A stretch of DNA of 64,000 bases from Phoebastria nigripes (Eukaryota; Chordata; Aves; Procellariiformes; Diomedeidae), in contig JAYKAV010000500.1 of assembly GCA_035582835.1 (NCBI GenBank), positions 1,014,992 to 1,078,991 of the forward strand, written 5' to 3'. The notes below the pieces were generated by a model. The model saw nothing but the letters and a program-made list of their open reading frames with translations, did not search any database and was not told where the DNA came from. This document shows positions 12,661-25,900 of the stretch, one piece after another. The first letter of the stretch is position 1. Each line of letters opens with the position of its first letter. The position numbers and the translations under genes are program-made.

Positions 12661-13949
12661 GTACTCTGTGAAGTACCAGCAGCCACAGCAGCCCTGGCCC
12701 GGAGGATTACTGGAATTTTATCCTACTTGAAATGTTGTCTTCCTGATTTCCCTGCAGCATGAAGCTAAAATTCACTCAGAGGCTGAAGTAGTACCAGCAA
12801 GTCCTGCTCCTCAACATAGTCTGGAGCTGCACAGCTATTTTAACCTGCTTGGATGTGGATTCAAGCAGCAGGAGTAATTCAAAACAGCCCCCACTATGCC
12901 CCACAGCCCAAGTTTCCTTTGCCCTTTTTTAACAAATCTGAGTCAAAAGGGGGAGTGTGTGAAGTCGTGCTGTGCAGCTGGGGGGAGCGCAGAACGGGGC
13001 TGGGCGGGATGCGGGCACGGCAGCAAGGAGCCCCCTCCTGCCTACGGGGCACCGTGCCGGCCCCACTGCCGGCACCCCCGCACACCCGCCTGGCNCTGGG
13101 CTGGAAACCCCCAGCAAAGCAGCCGGAGCCATGCCGGCTCCCGGGAGACCCGGGGCTTCAGGGCTGCAGTGCAGACCCTAAGTGAGCCCAAAGTCTGAAA
13201 ATTCAGTGTCTTAGGCGCGCTAGAGAGATAATTTTTTGAAGTAAATAATAATTTAGCTGTCTGCAGCCTAAGGATGAATCATGGCAGTTTTCCTTTAACT
13301 GTCTTAAAAAAAAAAGGCAACGTTGGTCCTGGAGGAGCCGGTGGGTGACACCCGCAGCATCCNCTCGGTGACACCTGCCACCACGAAAGGGCAGGTATGG
13401 TGGCACAGACCCCGCACACCCCGCTCCTGAGGAACAGCCGCCTTGCTACTGTAGAGAAAATTTTAGTATCCAAGTCTCCCTCTAATCCCTCCCTGTAGTG
13501 GTGGGACAATTATCCCATAAATTAGGAAATAAATATTCTGCGCGGGCTCTGGAGTTTGTAACTATTTACCCAAGGTGTGCTTTATTCTCCGGAGATATTC
13601 CTGCAAGGCTGCTGAGGGATGGAGACATGCCTGTGCTTTTTCTTTGCCCCTGCCTCCCTTTCATCTGCTCTTGTGATGAATTGTAGGGAAAAACTACCCA
13701 AGCCCGTCTGTTTTGGCTTAGATCAGCTTTTCTTCTCATTATAATTTAAGTCTTTAAGGGTCTTCAGTAGGAGCCTGTAAAAGTCAGATCATTCATTCCT
13801 GTTGACGCCATGTGTTTCATGGCCATTCGGGCCGTGATTCATGCGGCGGTGCNCGGGACGCGCCTCCTTTGTGCCGCGGCAGAACAATGCCTTTGTGCGC
13901 CGGGCTGGCGTGCCTGTGCCGGCTCCACGCCGGGCGGCAAAGGGTTAAC
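12661..13949. other. Mixed noncoding sequence
   Basis: GC-rich patches lie at 12.96-13.16 and 13.32-13.43 kb with three isolated N bases among them and 13853. A ten-A run near 13310 and an AT-rich piece at 13.5 kb are present. Nothing coding is recognised. Confidence 0.4.
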
Positions 13950-14400
13950 CAGAAAAATCTTGTAATAGCTGAAAACTATGGATTGAGCAAAATCTCCCTG
14001 TCAGCTCTCTGTGATTTTGCTGAGAGCACTTGGACATGCTGGCATTGGATTTACAAATTGAAAATCATTAATAATTCTAACCAGGCTGTGATAAATCTGA
14101 GATCAGTCTCGATGAACCTGGACACCATTTCATAAATCAAAAAGATTACTTAGGAATTTTTTAAAATCTGACGTCAAAATGTCATGGTTACTAATGGTTT
14201 TTGTAGATCTCTTACAGTGATATATCATTTATCTACGCTACATCTAAAATGTGACACCAGGGCAGAAATGTGATGTCTTTAATATCATGAATACATTTTA
14301 TCCCATAATAAAGGTATTAACAACTTCTTGCTGTGACTTGTACTTGAAGTTCTGTGCCTGATTTAGTGCTATTGTTATCATATTAACTGTTTTCCTCCCA
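13950..14400. promoter_or_regulatory. AT-rich candidate conserved element
   Basis: This block is CpG-poor and AT-rich, with AATCATTAATAATTC, GTTACTAATGG and several ATAAATC words. There are no simple repeats. GC-rich sequence follows immediately. Confidence 0.3.
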
Positions 14401-16450
14401 AATATGTGCAGGCAAACTGTTGCTTATTTTGTGTGGCGCTGGGCTGACAACCCGCCAAAGCAGAGGAGGGGATTCCTTGGGCCGGGCTCTTCGCCCGGCT
14501 CTCCACCTCCCTGCTGCCCCAGGGACCCGGGGCACCGCTGGCTCCTGCTGCATGGGCACAGCCTCCTCAGCCCCGGGTGCTGCTCCGCAGGGATGCTCAG
14601 CGGGACCGCCTGCTCGCAGGGTGACCTTCTGGGACTTGGCTTGTCTTCCTGCTGGGATTGCCAGGCAGCGAGGGTGGGAGGCTGTGGGTGTGCGCAGGGT
14701 CCCAGGTGCAGCAGCAGTTGACAGTCTGCTGCTTCTTACCAGCCTCTGGCTGCTGGGGGGCTCTGCCCCTCTCGCTGGTGTAACAGGCTTCTTGAAGGGA
14801 GGCGTGTTTTGGAGCAGGGGCTCCTGTTGCAGGGGCACACGCTGCTGGTGAGTTTTGCCAAGCAGGGGTCACCGGCAGATCTGCATGGTTTGGCAGGCCA
14901 GCACAGCTAACGCAGCATCCTGCTGTCCCCTCCCTAAGGCGTAAACACGGAGCTGTTTGGCAAGGAAAGGGAAGGATGGACCTGAACGCCTCGTGGAGTT
15001 GGTAAGGCGTGGGAGCACAACAGGACGTCATTCAGCACATGGCCTGGGTGAGCATCAGCGGGAGGGACGTGCAACACAGTGACAAGAAAACACCAGAGCC
15101 AGAATGGAGCTAGTAGGCATGGCTCACAGCACAGTTTTGTTTTATATTGGTTCTTACAGAATTTTTCCATGCCTTTTAAGTTGGCTGAGAAAACTTTACA
15201 AGACTTACGGAATAAAAATCCAGCAAGTAACCTCCAGAAAATACCCTTCAAACCACTCCTTCAACTGATTAATGAAGCTAATGCTAAAAAATATCACTTA
15301 AGATGTGAGGTCTAAAATAAGGGAAGAAGCTGCATCTATGCCACTGCTTTGGCTGTGGAATCAAGCAGAAATGTTGTTTTGCACAGACTGGTTTGGATGC
15401 CCTGATCTCCTTGGTGAAGCTTGGTTTTGTGCTCTAGGATGGCTTTGTATTTTGTACCACACGTTGTGTTAGCTCTGACTCCGGGACACAAANAAAAACC
15501 TTGAGGCGGTGGAAAGTCTGCTGGAAGCAAGCGGCAAACGAAGGTCCAGGTCCAAGCTCAGCCTGAGCACATGTAAACCTAGCCTGGCAACTCAACAAAC
15601 CATTAAAATATCAAAACTTAGTGTTTAAGGAAGGCCTAACATCGTGGAATGCTTTTCTCATTTTGGAAGCAGGTCCCTCTCTGTGCTCGCATTGCAAATG
15701 GTGTGGATGTGCAGAGGATGTGCATCCTGGGCGTCAGCACGGAGTTAGGCAAAGGTAAGGCTGGTTTTGCTCAGCGTTGTGCGTGTGCAGGTGTTCAGGC
15801 TGGCTGGCATAGGAAAATGCACAGGCCACGGATGCTATAGCACAGTACAATGCAACTTCCTACAAAGGATTTTTGTATTATAAATGACTTTTGGAGACTT
15901 TGCTATAAAATACTACATTGCTTTGGTGCATTCTTTTAAAAAATGAATGGTTCAACTGTTAAAATTTAAAGAGTCATTCCCAGTCTCTTCCCAGTGAGTC
16001 AGAAACACGCTGCAGGAGCATACAGCCTCCAACGCTCCGGGCGTAGCTAAAGAGCTATCAGAGCCTAACAGGTAGCTGCGGAATTTAAAGCAAAGCTTTA
16101 TGGGGAGAGATTACATTCAGAGGTGAACAAATGGTGGTACCAAGTCTATGCAAAGCAAGTGACAAAATGTAAAAATCCTCCCCGCATTTTGAAGGAAAAT
16201 ATATCTTTCTTTCTGCGTGGTTCCCATGAAAAATAGGCTTTTTTATTTCCTTTTTTCATGCTAGGAAATTAATATTTGCCTTTAAAAAAGATTTGGTGGA
16301 GGTTTGCATGAAGGTCATTAGCAATCTCGCTGGGGAATAAAGAAGGGAGTGATTGAAATCTGCATGGGTTTGTTACTCATTTGTGGCTTTGCTTTACACG
16401 TAACATTTTTATTAAGAAAATAATACTTTGAGGCTGGTAATTGTGCTGCC
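14401..16450. other. GC-rich block followed by AT-rich noncoding sequence
   Basis: The part 14.42-15.08 kb is GC-rich. From 15.1 kb composition falls, and 15.85-16.43 kb is AT-rich and CpG-poor. A 78-codon plus frame (15079-15315) has balanced amino-acid composition but no known homologue. I do not call it a gene. Confidence 0.35.
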
Positions 16451-17330
16451 AGCTGGGCCGGGGAGGGGAGAGGAGAGGAGGAAAGCAGAGCACTGAAACC
16501 TACTATTTATGTCCCTGCTAGGTACAATTCCAGGCAGGTATATATATGGTAAATCTCCTTGAGCTGTCCCCAAAGTCACCCTGAAGTGCCGCAACTCTTC
16601 CCGGTGTTGAGCACATTCCTCCAGGGCTGCGGCGTCGCGGCGTCGGCGGCCGGTGGCACAGCCAGCCCTGCTGCGCTGCAGGGTGAAGGCGGGCACCACG
16701 GCGGGTGGGCAGCCCCAGCCCTGCCCGACGTGGCCGGAGGGGTGGGCACAGGAGCAAAGCGGGGTGCTGGTTGCAACCCCAGGTCGTCCTGGAAACACCA
16801 GGCACTTTCACAGCAACTTCTGTTTATCAGGTAGCAAGGTCACCTGTTTCGGTTCTATTTAACCCCAAAATACCCACGGTTAGGATTCAAGCTGTAAAAC
16901 CCTGGTATTGCTTGCAAGTCTTCTTAAAAATTAGCATAGCACAGAGTAGATACAATCTGAAGTTGGCTTGTAAAATCTTTTGGAAGGATCATTAAGGGTA
17001 TTTCATTATCTCCATATTGCCAAGGTCAGGCTGTCCATATTTCCTCTTTAGTGCTGCGATGGGAATATGCCGCGACTGTGGTATAATAGACCAGAAAATG
17101 TCCACACTGGGAATGATGGTAAATCAATAAAAACTCATCAATATAACTCCCACTTTCCCAAGGTAGTGCAAACAGCCTCAAGTTTGTAATTTACTTACGT
17201 ATCTTCACCTTTTTCCCAACATTTTTTACACCAACTTCTAAACTTTTTGTCTGTGTAAAATCTTTATGAGAGACAATATATATAAGGGATAAAATGCTTT
17301 ATTGAAAAGATTATTGATTTTTTTCAGCCA
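16451..17330. promoter_or_regulatory. GC-rich spot followed by candidate conserved element
   Basis: The part 16.6-16.8 kb is CpG-rich. The part 16.84-17.33 kb is AT-rich with high complexity, including CCATATTGCCAAGGTCA, which carries an AAGGTCA nuclear-receptor half site. The regulatory label applies to the second part. Confidence 0.25.
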
Positions 17331-20099
17331 AGCTGCTTGTGCAGCAGCTCCACGCTGGTCTCCCAGCAGGGAGATCTAAATTTGAGAGGGGCTGAGGCAG
17401 CCAGGTGGGAGGCAAGCAGATGTGGGTATGGCCGCGCCGCGGGAGGGCTGGGGAGAGCACCTCCTGCCTGCCGCCCGCCCGGCACACGGCGAGGGGGCCT
17501 CTGAGCTGAGAGGGGAGAACAAAGGTTTGCAAAGCCAAAGCCATGCTGCAGAAGGGAGAGGGAGAACCGCGCAGCTCGGGCACGGAGAAGAGGGTTACAC
17601 ATCTCTCAAGACTGATCATTAATATTTTGTTATGGCTGTGCACTGTGCTGTACAAACACCTAAGCAATACCAGACATGCTTTAGTCCTGCTTCAGTGTGC
17701 CTCCTCCCAAATCNGCACTGCCTGAGCGCTCAGACCAAGCCCAGAGGCAGGGTGGCTGCTCTTACCCTGTGTCCTGGGGTGGAAGTGGGGAGCACTGACG
17801 GACAGCTCCCCATAGTGCTGCTGGGACTCAGGCATGTGCCTTGAAGATCAGAACAGCACTTTGGCTCTTTAGGAGCCTCAGTAAAACCTCGAGCAAACGG
17901 AAGCTGAGGGGTGGTTGCTCCTTCTTTCTCCATAGCACCTTGCTTACACCCTTCTTTCTTTCTTCTTCCATTTCTCAATCTTTTTATTCTTCTACTTTCC
18001 TCCCCATCTTTTTTCTACTCTCCACTTACTTTGGGAAAAAAAAAACCAACCTAAAAGCATAAATACACTATGTCTTTTTTAGGCTGACAAAGGGACATCC
18101 TCATCATGCAGCATACCCTGCCATGGACAGATGGACAACGGCTCCTGGTTCCTTCCCCGATGCTTGCAGAGCCACAGTCCCTGCAGACACAGGCACAAGG
18201 CTCACAGGGTGCTGGGTGTCTCGGCTGGACACAGGGAGGGCTGCAATAGCACACACGATCCATTCTGATTTNGAGAACGCTGAATCCTTTATTATGAGCC
18301 AACCACTGAAATAAAACCAATCCCATTTTATTAAAAGCCCAAAGACACAATTAGATCTTGCAGATTATGCAAATGATGCGTAGCCCTCTGACTGTTGGCA
18401 ATTTGCCGCATAGACCTCTGTGCTGCAGCATTCGGGAAGCCCTGTCTGAACACCGGTTAGAGACCCTTACCCCCTTGCATAGCTCTGGAGCCTGAAGCCC
18501 TGATAAATATTCCACAAAATACGAACAGCCTATTTTCTCTTGCTACTCTGACCTTTTCCCCAAGACATTAGAATGTATTTTTTTGCCAGCTACTGTATGC
18601 TTATCCCCAGGGGTCAGGGACCTAAAGGGCTCTATTAACTGTCAGTAGGTTTTTTTTCCTGATGTCTGAGTTTACCCATAGCTAAGCTAATGTACTGAAG
18701 AGAGTCTTGGCAGGGGCAATAGACATCGTGTCACTGAGGGTATAAAGGCCAAGGAGTGGATGGAAAAACCTGGTGGTGAAACTTAATCAGCAAGTAAAGA
18801 CCTGAAGCCAGACTGCATTTGATCGGAGGGACCCACAAACACCTAGTGGAAACAGGAGCGTCTGCTTTCCCTTTCCCCCTCTGCTCTTTGGCCCCGTCGC
18901 CCAGTGCCAGCAGGCAGAGGGGTGCCACCGCCGGTGCTCGCCCAGGATGGGGAGAGCCATAGCACCCAGAGCAGTATCCTTGCACAGAGCACCTGGCTTT
19001 GGGGGTGCTTGCAGTGCTCAGGCACTCATCTGGGGGATAAGTGCCTTCTCTCATTCTGTCCTCTATTTTCTCAGTCTCTTCTGACTTTTATGGTTTTTCA
19101 TTTACAAGTCTAATCAGAGAGATGCAGCAGGATGGAATAGTGCAATCATTCAACATAGAGTCAATAGCCTACAAGTGTTTGCAGCATCCCCCAATGCAAG
19201 CTCCTTCAGCACCCAGCCAGGAGAGACTCTAGGAGGCTAAAGCAGAAAGGAGCTGCAAATACAAAGCTATTGCTTGAAGACCTCAGCTAAACACACCTGC
19301 CTTCCAAATGGACCAGCATCTCCTCCAGGAGCTCCCCTTGCAGGAAATTTTCAGGCCAGACAGCAAAGGCAAGGGAAGTATCTCATTTCATCAGATTTGG
19401 AACAACTTTAAATACCGCCACTGCTGCGGCCACAGCCCAGGCAAGCTGGCCTGAAAGCAGCTCGCTGTGGGTGCCGCTAACCCAGATCCATCAAGGCTGG
19501 GTCGGTGCATCCCCAACCAGACCCAGCCACCGCTGTGGTCTTACAGCATGCGCTGCCACCGCGAGCACAGCTTCCCAAGCTGGGTGTGTTTATACTGGTA
19601 GTCCTGAATATACCCTCAGGGCTGCTCTTCACAGCTCTACAACTACACAATCTAGGTTTTAATCTCCAAACCCAATTTTTTGCAGAAAAGAAATAATCTG
19701 GTTTAATCATATTAGTAAGAACACAGATCCCAGTCAGTGAGATCCGGAAGAACGTAACACCCAGGTGAGGTGTGCAATTTCAACCCACTGAAAAAGTAAT
19801 TAAGGGCACAATTCAGTAAAGCATTAAAGACCTGGTTTTTGTTTTGTTTTAAGCACTTGCGTAAGCACCGTATTGAATCAAGACTTAACACTGCACATCA
19901 TTCCTCCATGCAGGGCTGGCATGGCCAATATTACACTCTGCTATGAAACAGCAGCATGTTTCAGTGAGCCTCCTGGCAAAGCTCCGCGCTGGTCCTGAGT
20001 CCTGGTGCCCTGGACTGCACCATCGCTGCTGGAACGCTGCAGCTCTGCCCATCCTGCTAAGTCACCCCACTCTGCTCTTGACACAAATTGGCTTTCAAA
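17331..20099. other. Mixed noncoding sequence
   Basis: A GC-rich patch lies at 17.4-17.6 kb, then the pyrimidine tract at 17.9-18.0 kb, then ordinary DNA to 20.1 kb. No coding, RNA or transposon signature is seen. Confidence 0.4.
17911..18030 (+). repeat. Long pyrimidine-rich tract
   Basis: About 120 bases are made mostly of C and T with CTTT and TTCT words, such as CCTTCTTTCTTTCTTCTTCC. It resembles an oversized polypyrimidine tract, but no exon follows that I can recognise. Confidence 0.6.
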
Positions 20100-21620
20100 G
20101 CCGAACAGGCTAGAACTGGGTTTTTAAGAGCAGTCTAAAGTTAAAAATAGTTGACATTTTGGAAGTGACTGGAAGGTAAAATTCAAGCTTCCACTAGGTT
20201 TGTTAGCAATTGGAAAGTACATTGAATACAGAAGCGTGCAAAACATGATTGCTGCTAAAGACCACAGCTGGAAAAAAGATGTCACGTTTTTATAACTTCT
20301 GTATACCTAATAAAATATAATAGGTTTACTATCAGTTGAAGAATAGATTGGTAAACACTGTAAATTAAATCCTACGATGAAGTTTATTAAACTTCAAGGC
20401 AGTGCCTACTGAGATGGGAAGGCTAGAAGTTATTGGAAATTCTGAGCCCCCCACCTTCGTTTTCCATGTTATTTTAAATTGTTGTTACCCAAAAAGGTGC
20501 AGGCTGTGCTACCTGAATATATACAGACATGCCAGCTCCATGATGCGACTCACTACGCCCGGTCCATAATTTACCAGCTTTAACCCTCCTGTGAAATGAC
20601 ATCTATATAAATATTGTTAATAGCACTAACATAATGTTAAGTCAGGTTTTACTGGACTCCCTCATACACCCTTTGGATTTATTAGCTATAGGATTTGAAG
20701 TAAATTTTTATTAGCCCAAGTTAAACCCAGCTACCATGGGCTTGGCATTTGGGCTTTCTTTCCCCCATCTTTCTTTCTTTATCTGAGCTTGGGCCCCCTT
20801 TTCTCAGCCCAGTGCTTCCTCCCTCAGACCAAAACGTCCTCGGATAAATCTTACGGAATGAAACATTTATTAATTTTCCTAACCAATGTTGATCTCATAA
20901 ATTACCAGGACTTTTTCATGAAATGGTTATTAACATCCTTGGCTGTATGTTAATGGCTTATTGACCAAATATGGGATAATTAGACCCTAGGAACACTGGC
21001 CACTGTGATCTATGAGAAGCAAATTTGGCCCTTATTACACCAATGACCTATTTAATATCTACTGATGAATTTAAGGTAGAATCACAGGCAGAATTTGTTT
21101 CAAGGAGCTGCCCTCCAATTAATGAGCAGAAAGATTCTTGTATAAAATCTATTGATCCGGAAAAAAATATTAAAAAAAATCATTTTTTGTAACTGATGAT
21201 TAATTGGATAANTAAGTGTTAGACTGAGATACACCAGGAAAACACCAGTAACCAGATATTTCCTGGGATTAACAAAACAATGCGTCTGTCTGACTAGAGG
21301 GCCCTGCCTTCTCTCCCAGCTTTGAAGGATTTAGGTGCTAATTTATACTATGAAGACTTATACTAATTTTTTAAAGAATTTAAACATTTATCCATGCTGC
21401 AGTTTCAGGAACAACTGTTTAGACCTGCTGCAAATGAGCACGCTGTGTTTGGTCTAAGTTCCTAAGCATGCTGTATATTTGAAATGGGAGCGTTAGCATG
21501 CTGCACGCTGCTCAAGGAGACCCTTTCCTCTGTCATCTCACAGTATTTAAAATCAAATTAAATATAAAATAAAAGGAATCAAAGCAAAGCCAGAAAGGAA
21601 GGAATACAATTTGTTTGAAG
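20100..21620. promoter_or_regulatory. Long AT-rich candidate regulatory block
   Basis: About 1.5 kb is nearly free of CpG. The part 20.83-21.30 kb is the densest: GGTTATTAACATCC, ATGTTAATGGCTTATTG, GGGATAATTAGACC, CCAATTAATGAGCAG and GATGATTAATTGGAT. These are homeodomain and LIM-homeodomain type cores spread over 400 bases without simple repeats. An isolated N lies near 21212. Confidence 0.4.
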
Positions 21621-22386
21621 TACTTGAGCTATAGCCTCATTGTGGGCAGGATGCACAAGTCTGAACGCAGTTTAAAAATTAAGCTGGTGATGTTTTTATG
21701 AGTACAAAAAAAAAATCCCTCAGCTGATCCAGCAAAATAATTTGTCCTCTGGTCCTTTGACCCAGAAAGGCTTCTATAGAAATGTATATACTTGGAATTG
21801 TTACAGGCACATCTCAATCAGTGGAGAGGACTTATTTAAACTCCTCATTGTTTTGGATCCAAAGAAATGCAATTTAAGTAACAGTACATGTTTGCGTGGA
21901 AGCCAATGGCTCCACGGTGCTGTGCCTTGCTGGGCGCTCCCAGCTGGGCTGCCCTTCCATGGCTCATTGCTTAGTCCAGCTCCTAGAGCCCGGCTCTGGC
22001 TGCTTACCCAGCTCACCGGCTTCTCTCACAGCCTGGAGTGTCACAAATGAGGAGAGACGGGTTTGGCAGGTCATCGGGAGATCCTGTAACACAACTGATG
22101 AGGGAGAGGAAACAATTTATTGCCCCAAATAAATGCTATAGTTCCAAATATCAGGCAGCTACCACTCTTCTTATCCCACTCACTATAACTTTTAGGTCCT
22201 GTGAAACTGCTAACAGTGATTTTAAACTCTTTCTCCCTGCCAGATTCAGCTTCTCTGTAAGAAGGGGTAAGCCCAAGAAGGGATTAACTGATTGCTGCAA
22301 ACAGGAGCACTGCGAGTTCTCACAATTCAGACTTTGCCAAAGCTCCAGGACACCACAACAAGTAATTTTAACCTCCACTGGGTTTT

Positions 22387-22432
22387 AAAAAAAAAAAAAA
22401 AAAAAAAAATAAAAAAAAAAAAAAAAAAAAAA
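22387..22432. repeat. Long A tract, A23-T-A22
   Basis: Two A runs are separated by one T at 22410. No LINE 3' end, SINE body or recognisable spliced message lies upstream, and I see no clear target-site duplication around it. It may be a simple repeat or the tail of an unrecognised retroposed copy. Confidence 0.85.
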
Positions 22433-23710
22433 GTCTTCCACAGCAGTTCCTCCATCAAGGCTGCACAAAGCAGAGCTTTCCAGGGTCAGGACAGGCTCAA
22501 GTTCCCGGCGAGGCTGGGCTCAGCACAGCGTGCCCGCGCCCACTGGGGCGTGGGAGCCCTGCAGACCCCGTGCCGGGAGCCTCCGGTGCTCGGACCCGCA
22601 GATTACTGCGGCAGTGCATCACTGCAGATAAAGTAAATCCAGTAATAAATATGGAGTGCAGGAGTAGACTGCAAGGAGTAATTCACAATAGCTATTGTAC
22701 CTCTCCAATTCACTGTACTAGGAGAGATTGCCTGGAGGTAGATAGGGGAAATATTAGAAGGTGAAATAAGAAGGAAGTTTCCCAAACTAAGCTGAGGACA
22801 AGCTTTATAGGCTAATGAAGGGACAGATGACACAGACAAAAGAAAAATACCACAAGAGATAAAAAGGAAGAATTAATATATGAAAAATGAAAGCAAGCAG
22901 ATTAAAAAATAGAAAGCTACCAGCACTCCCTTTGCTCACATATTATTCCCTAATTACAGATAAGAACCCAGGGGCTGCAGTCAGACACACTGTTTTAATC
23001 ATTTTCATACCCTTTTCCTGCTTCTTTTGCCCTCTCTCAAGGAATCTATTAGCAGCCATCACCAGAGACGGACGGACAGGCAGGCAACTCACCCATGATT
23101 CCAGGTGTGCCCAGCAGAGATGCCCATAGGTATCATCTCAGCCCAGGGAANCTGAGGCTGCTGCAGCCGCCGCAGCTGTTCTTCCTCCATCCACCTCTTC
23201 CTCAGCTGCACTAGAAACACACTCAGCCCCCCGTTAGCTGAAGGGCTTTTAATAGCTCCCCACCCTCCCAGATTGCTTGACTGCAGGCAGGTGAAGAGGG
23301 TATTAAGCACGGTCACTCGTGCAGGACCAGGGATGACACTATCTGGGGAGGAGGAGGTAGAGATGGCCTCTCAGTCTAGCCTAGGTGCAACCAAAATAGC
23401 AAACATGATGAGAGCACAACCTGTGGGGGCTGCCCCAAACCTGAGGGAAGGTGGTTAATAAACCAAGGATGCNCACAGGGGTGCAGAGAGTTGCTGCTCA
23501 TGTAGCTGAAATGCCTGAATGCACTTGAAAACCTCCTTAGGCACATTTACGTCACTAGGTGTCTGAACACCTTGCCGTCTCAGCCTTCTCATTGCTTTTC
23601 CTGTACCCCACTACAACAAAGCTCCCTTTTAAAGAAGTAGATATATATTTTTTCTGGGACAAAGTTGGTTGAGGAAGATGCCACCATGCCCCAAGCCCCA
23701 GCACTCTGTT

Positions 23711-23768
23711 GCCAGCCCTGCGCCACAGCCTGTGGCGGTGCCAGCCCTGCGCCGGCGGGGCTGTGCCA
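23711..23768 (+). repeat. Short degenerate tandem repeat, 29-bp period
   Basis: GCCAGCCCTGCGCC occurs at 23711-23724 and again at 23740-23753, with GC-rich but less similar sequence after each copy. Confidence 0.6.
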
Positions 23769-24299
23769 CCCCTTCCCTGCATTGCTTACTTCTCCAGGGA
23801 GGGGACACCTTCCTTGCGTAACGCTAGATCATGCTAACATGGGGCTGTGGGCCTTCCAATGCCGAGGACAGCCAAGACCGAAAATGTTGAAAACCTGCTC
23901 CCCAGAGCAGAGTGAGGACGTCCCGGGCCCAGTCCCGCAGCTCCCATCCTCACACCGCCTGACCGAGCATCCACTTCATGCTCGGTTTCCTGCACAGAGT
24001 TTTGTTACCAGCCAACAAACACCTAGATTTAAAAATTAAATACAAAGAAAAGAAAAACAGCTTCCTTTCCAGTATCTATTGAGTTCAAAAGGAAAATGCT
24101 GTAGATCTTCCCTGTTTTCTTGCAAAAATGGTGTCACTTTTGAAATGGATCACCTGGTTGCGCTGGGCTCTGCGGTTGCAGAGAATTCCTCTCTCCCTGC
24201 CTACCCCCGCCAGCCTGTGCAATGCTGCCTCCTAACACCTCTCCCACCCGAAATTCGCTCTTTCTTCTCGTGACAGGGTGTAAGAAAGAATAGGTGCAG

Positions 24300-24880
24300 A
24301 TTTTAACCTCTATAATAGACACTAAATCACATATATTTGTTTTCCCCTATGCTGGGAAAATGTCCCCGAGGAAGCATGTTAAATTTGGGCTTTAAAAGCA
24401 CCAATTTAGCTATTATGAGTTTTCTATGCTTTTTCTATTCAGGGAATGTTTGGCTTGAATACAGTACGTAGAAGAAATAAGATCAGCTCAACTGTTTTAA
24501 AGCTGATTGACACCTTGGGTTTTTTCCCTTGTAATCTGAAGCGAAAGAAAAAAATATAAAGGGAACCAGACACTCATTTAAAAGAAATTATTTCCTTGCC
24601 TACAGTCCCTGATCAGGGCTGCCTGTGCAGGGAGAATGAGATCTCATAAAAAGCCTTTCGTGGGTTCTTCTTCACATCATTTCAGTTCAGGTTTTGGTGG
24701 CAGATGAACTGTATTTCATCAGAGTTTAGAGGAAATCCAAAGTGAAGTTAAGGAAGTTGCTGTAAATGAGAAAAAAAATTCCCAACAAACCCTTTCATTC
24801 TAGCTTAACATATCAGCCAAATCAGGAAACAGCTGTAGCAGAAATATTGTTTTTAATAATCGGAGAAAGCAGCGGAGATG
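24300..24880. other. AT-rich noncoding sequence
   Basis: This stretch is AT-rich and CpG-poor, ending abruptly at the GC-rich block from 24.9 kb. A few ATTTAGCTATTATG-type words occur. It is a weak regulatory candidate. Confidence 0.25.
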
Positions 24881-25900
24881 CAGCTTTTGTTGGAACAGTG
24901 ACCCCCAATGGTGAGAGCGGCACGGGCTGCGGAGGATGAGGAGACCCTGGCCAAGGTGGAGGAAGAGGGTCTTGCTGAAAACCTGGCCGGGGCGTGCCGC
25001 GAGGCCTGTTGGGCCCGTCGCCTCCCTGCCCGCAGCGCCCACCCGCCGGCCCTCGTCCCCGGCACGCGGGGGTTGCAGCAGAGCCAGCCCCAAGCCCCGC
25101 TGGCTCCTTCTGGGGATGGAGCTCTGTGGGGACGCATGGCCTGGCGGCCTTGCGCCCTCTCGGGTAGTTTCCTCTGTAGAGGCTCTGGCGGGCATGGAGC
25201 CCCCCGACACCTCGTCTCCGGCTTCCCCCAGAGCTCCTGTTGCCTGTGGAAATTTTGCTGGGCGCTGGGACGAGACCCAGGGGGCTGCGCCCTGCCGAGG
25301 CCGGGGGAGCAGGCGTCGGGCCCCAGCTCTGGCGGGGCTCGCCGGCGGCTCCTCCTGGGGCGCTCTGGCAGCCCTGGGCTCTGCGGAGGCGCTGGGCAGT
25401 GGCAGGAGGCAGGCGCCGGGTGTGGGGCTGCGCAGGGTCCCAGGGTGGGAGGACGAGGCGCCCCAACGTGAGGCACTGCAGGCTGCCTGCCCAAATCTGC
25501 ATGTGTGCCCGACAGACATGAACCCCTCGTGGGGCAGGCAGGGTGGGTGGGCCTCGGGACAGCACGCCAGGCACGAAAAGACAGCACGGGGTTAGAGACA
25601 AGTCCCGCAAAGCAGGTGCCAGGGTGTCCCTATCTGCTCAGCCACCATCAGGAGGGCAAGGGGGGCCTGATGGGAGCGGGGTCCACAGCGGCTTATGGCC
25701 AGCATGGAGCCGGTGGGGTGGCCCTGGGAACAGCCCTGGGGGGGGTCCTGGCGTAGAGGCTCTGCAGGAGGCAGCCCCGACCTGGGGACCCCAGCCTCGT
25801 CCAGAGGCCAGGTTTCTTGCTGATGGGTGGGGGCACCCGCTCCTGGGGGCACAGAAATGCCCCATTGCTTCTCCAGCATGGTGAGCGCACAGCCCGAAGC
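24881..25900. other. Largest GC-rich block, stop-poor on both strands
   Basis: About 1 kb of high GC is open in several frames at once: minus frames of 262, 244 and 239 codons and plus frames of 219 and 187 codons overlap in 24.8-25.6 kb. The predicted peptides are rich in Pro, Ala, Arg and Gly, and none shows a domain. Simultaneous openness on both strands points to composition and not to selection on a protein. A CpG island function is possible. Confidence 0.45.

Larger units (their letters stand above)
21621..24299. other. Mixed noncoding sequence with A tract
   Basis: Neutral composition surrounds the A23-T-A22 tract, with GC-rich patches at 22.5-22.6 and 23.7-23.8 kb. No exon or transposon is recognised. 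Confidence 0.4.

Noticed and set aside
15079..15315. Plus-strand 78-codon frame with balanced composition
   Set aside because: No family resemblance, no strong initiation context and no supporting splice structure.
17911..18060. Polypyrimidine tract as a splice acceptor
   Set aside because: It is far longer than normal and no recognisable exon follows.
24822..25610. Minus-strand open frame of 262 codons
   Set aside because: It overlaps other long frames on both strands, is low-complexity Pro/Ala/Arg/Gly, and shows no domain or splice context.
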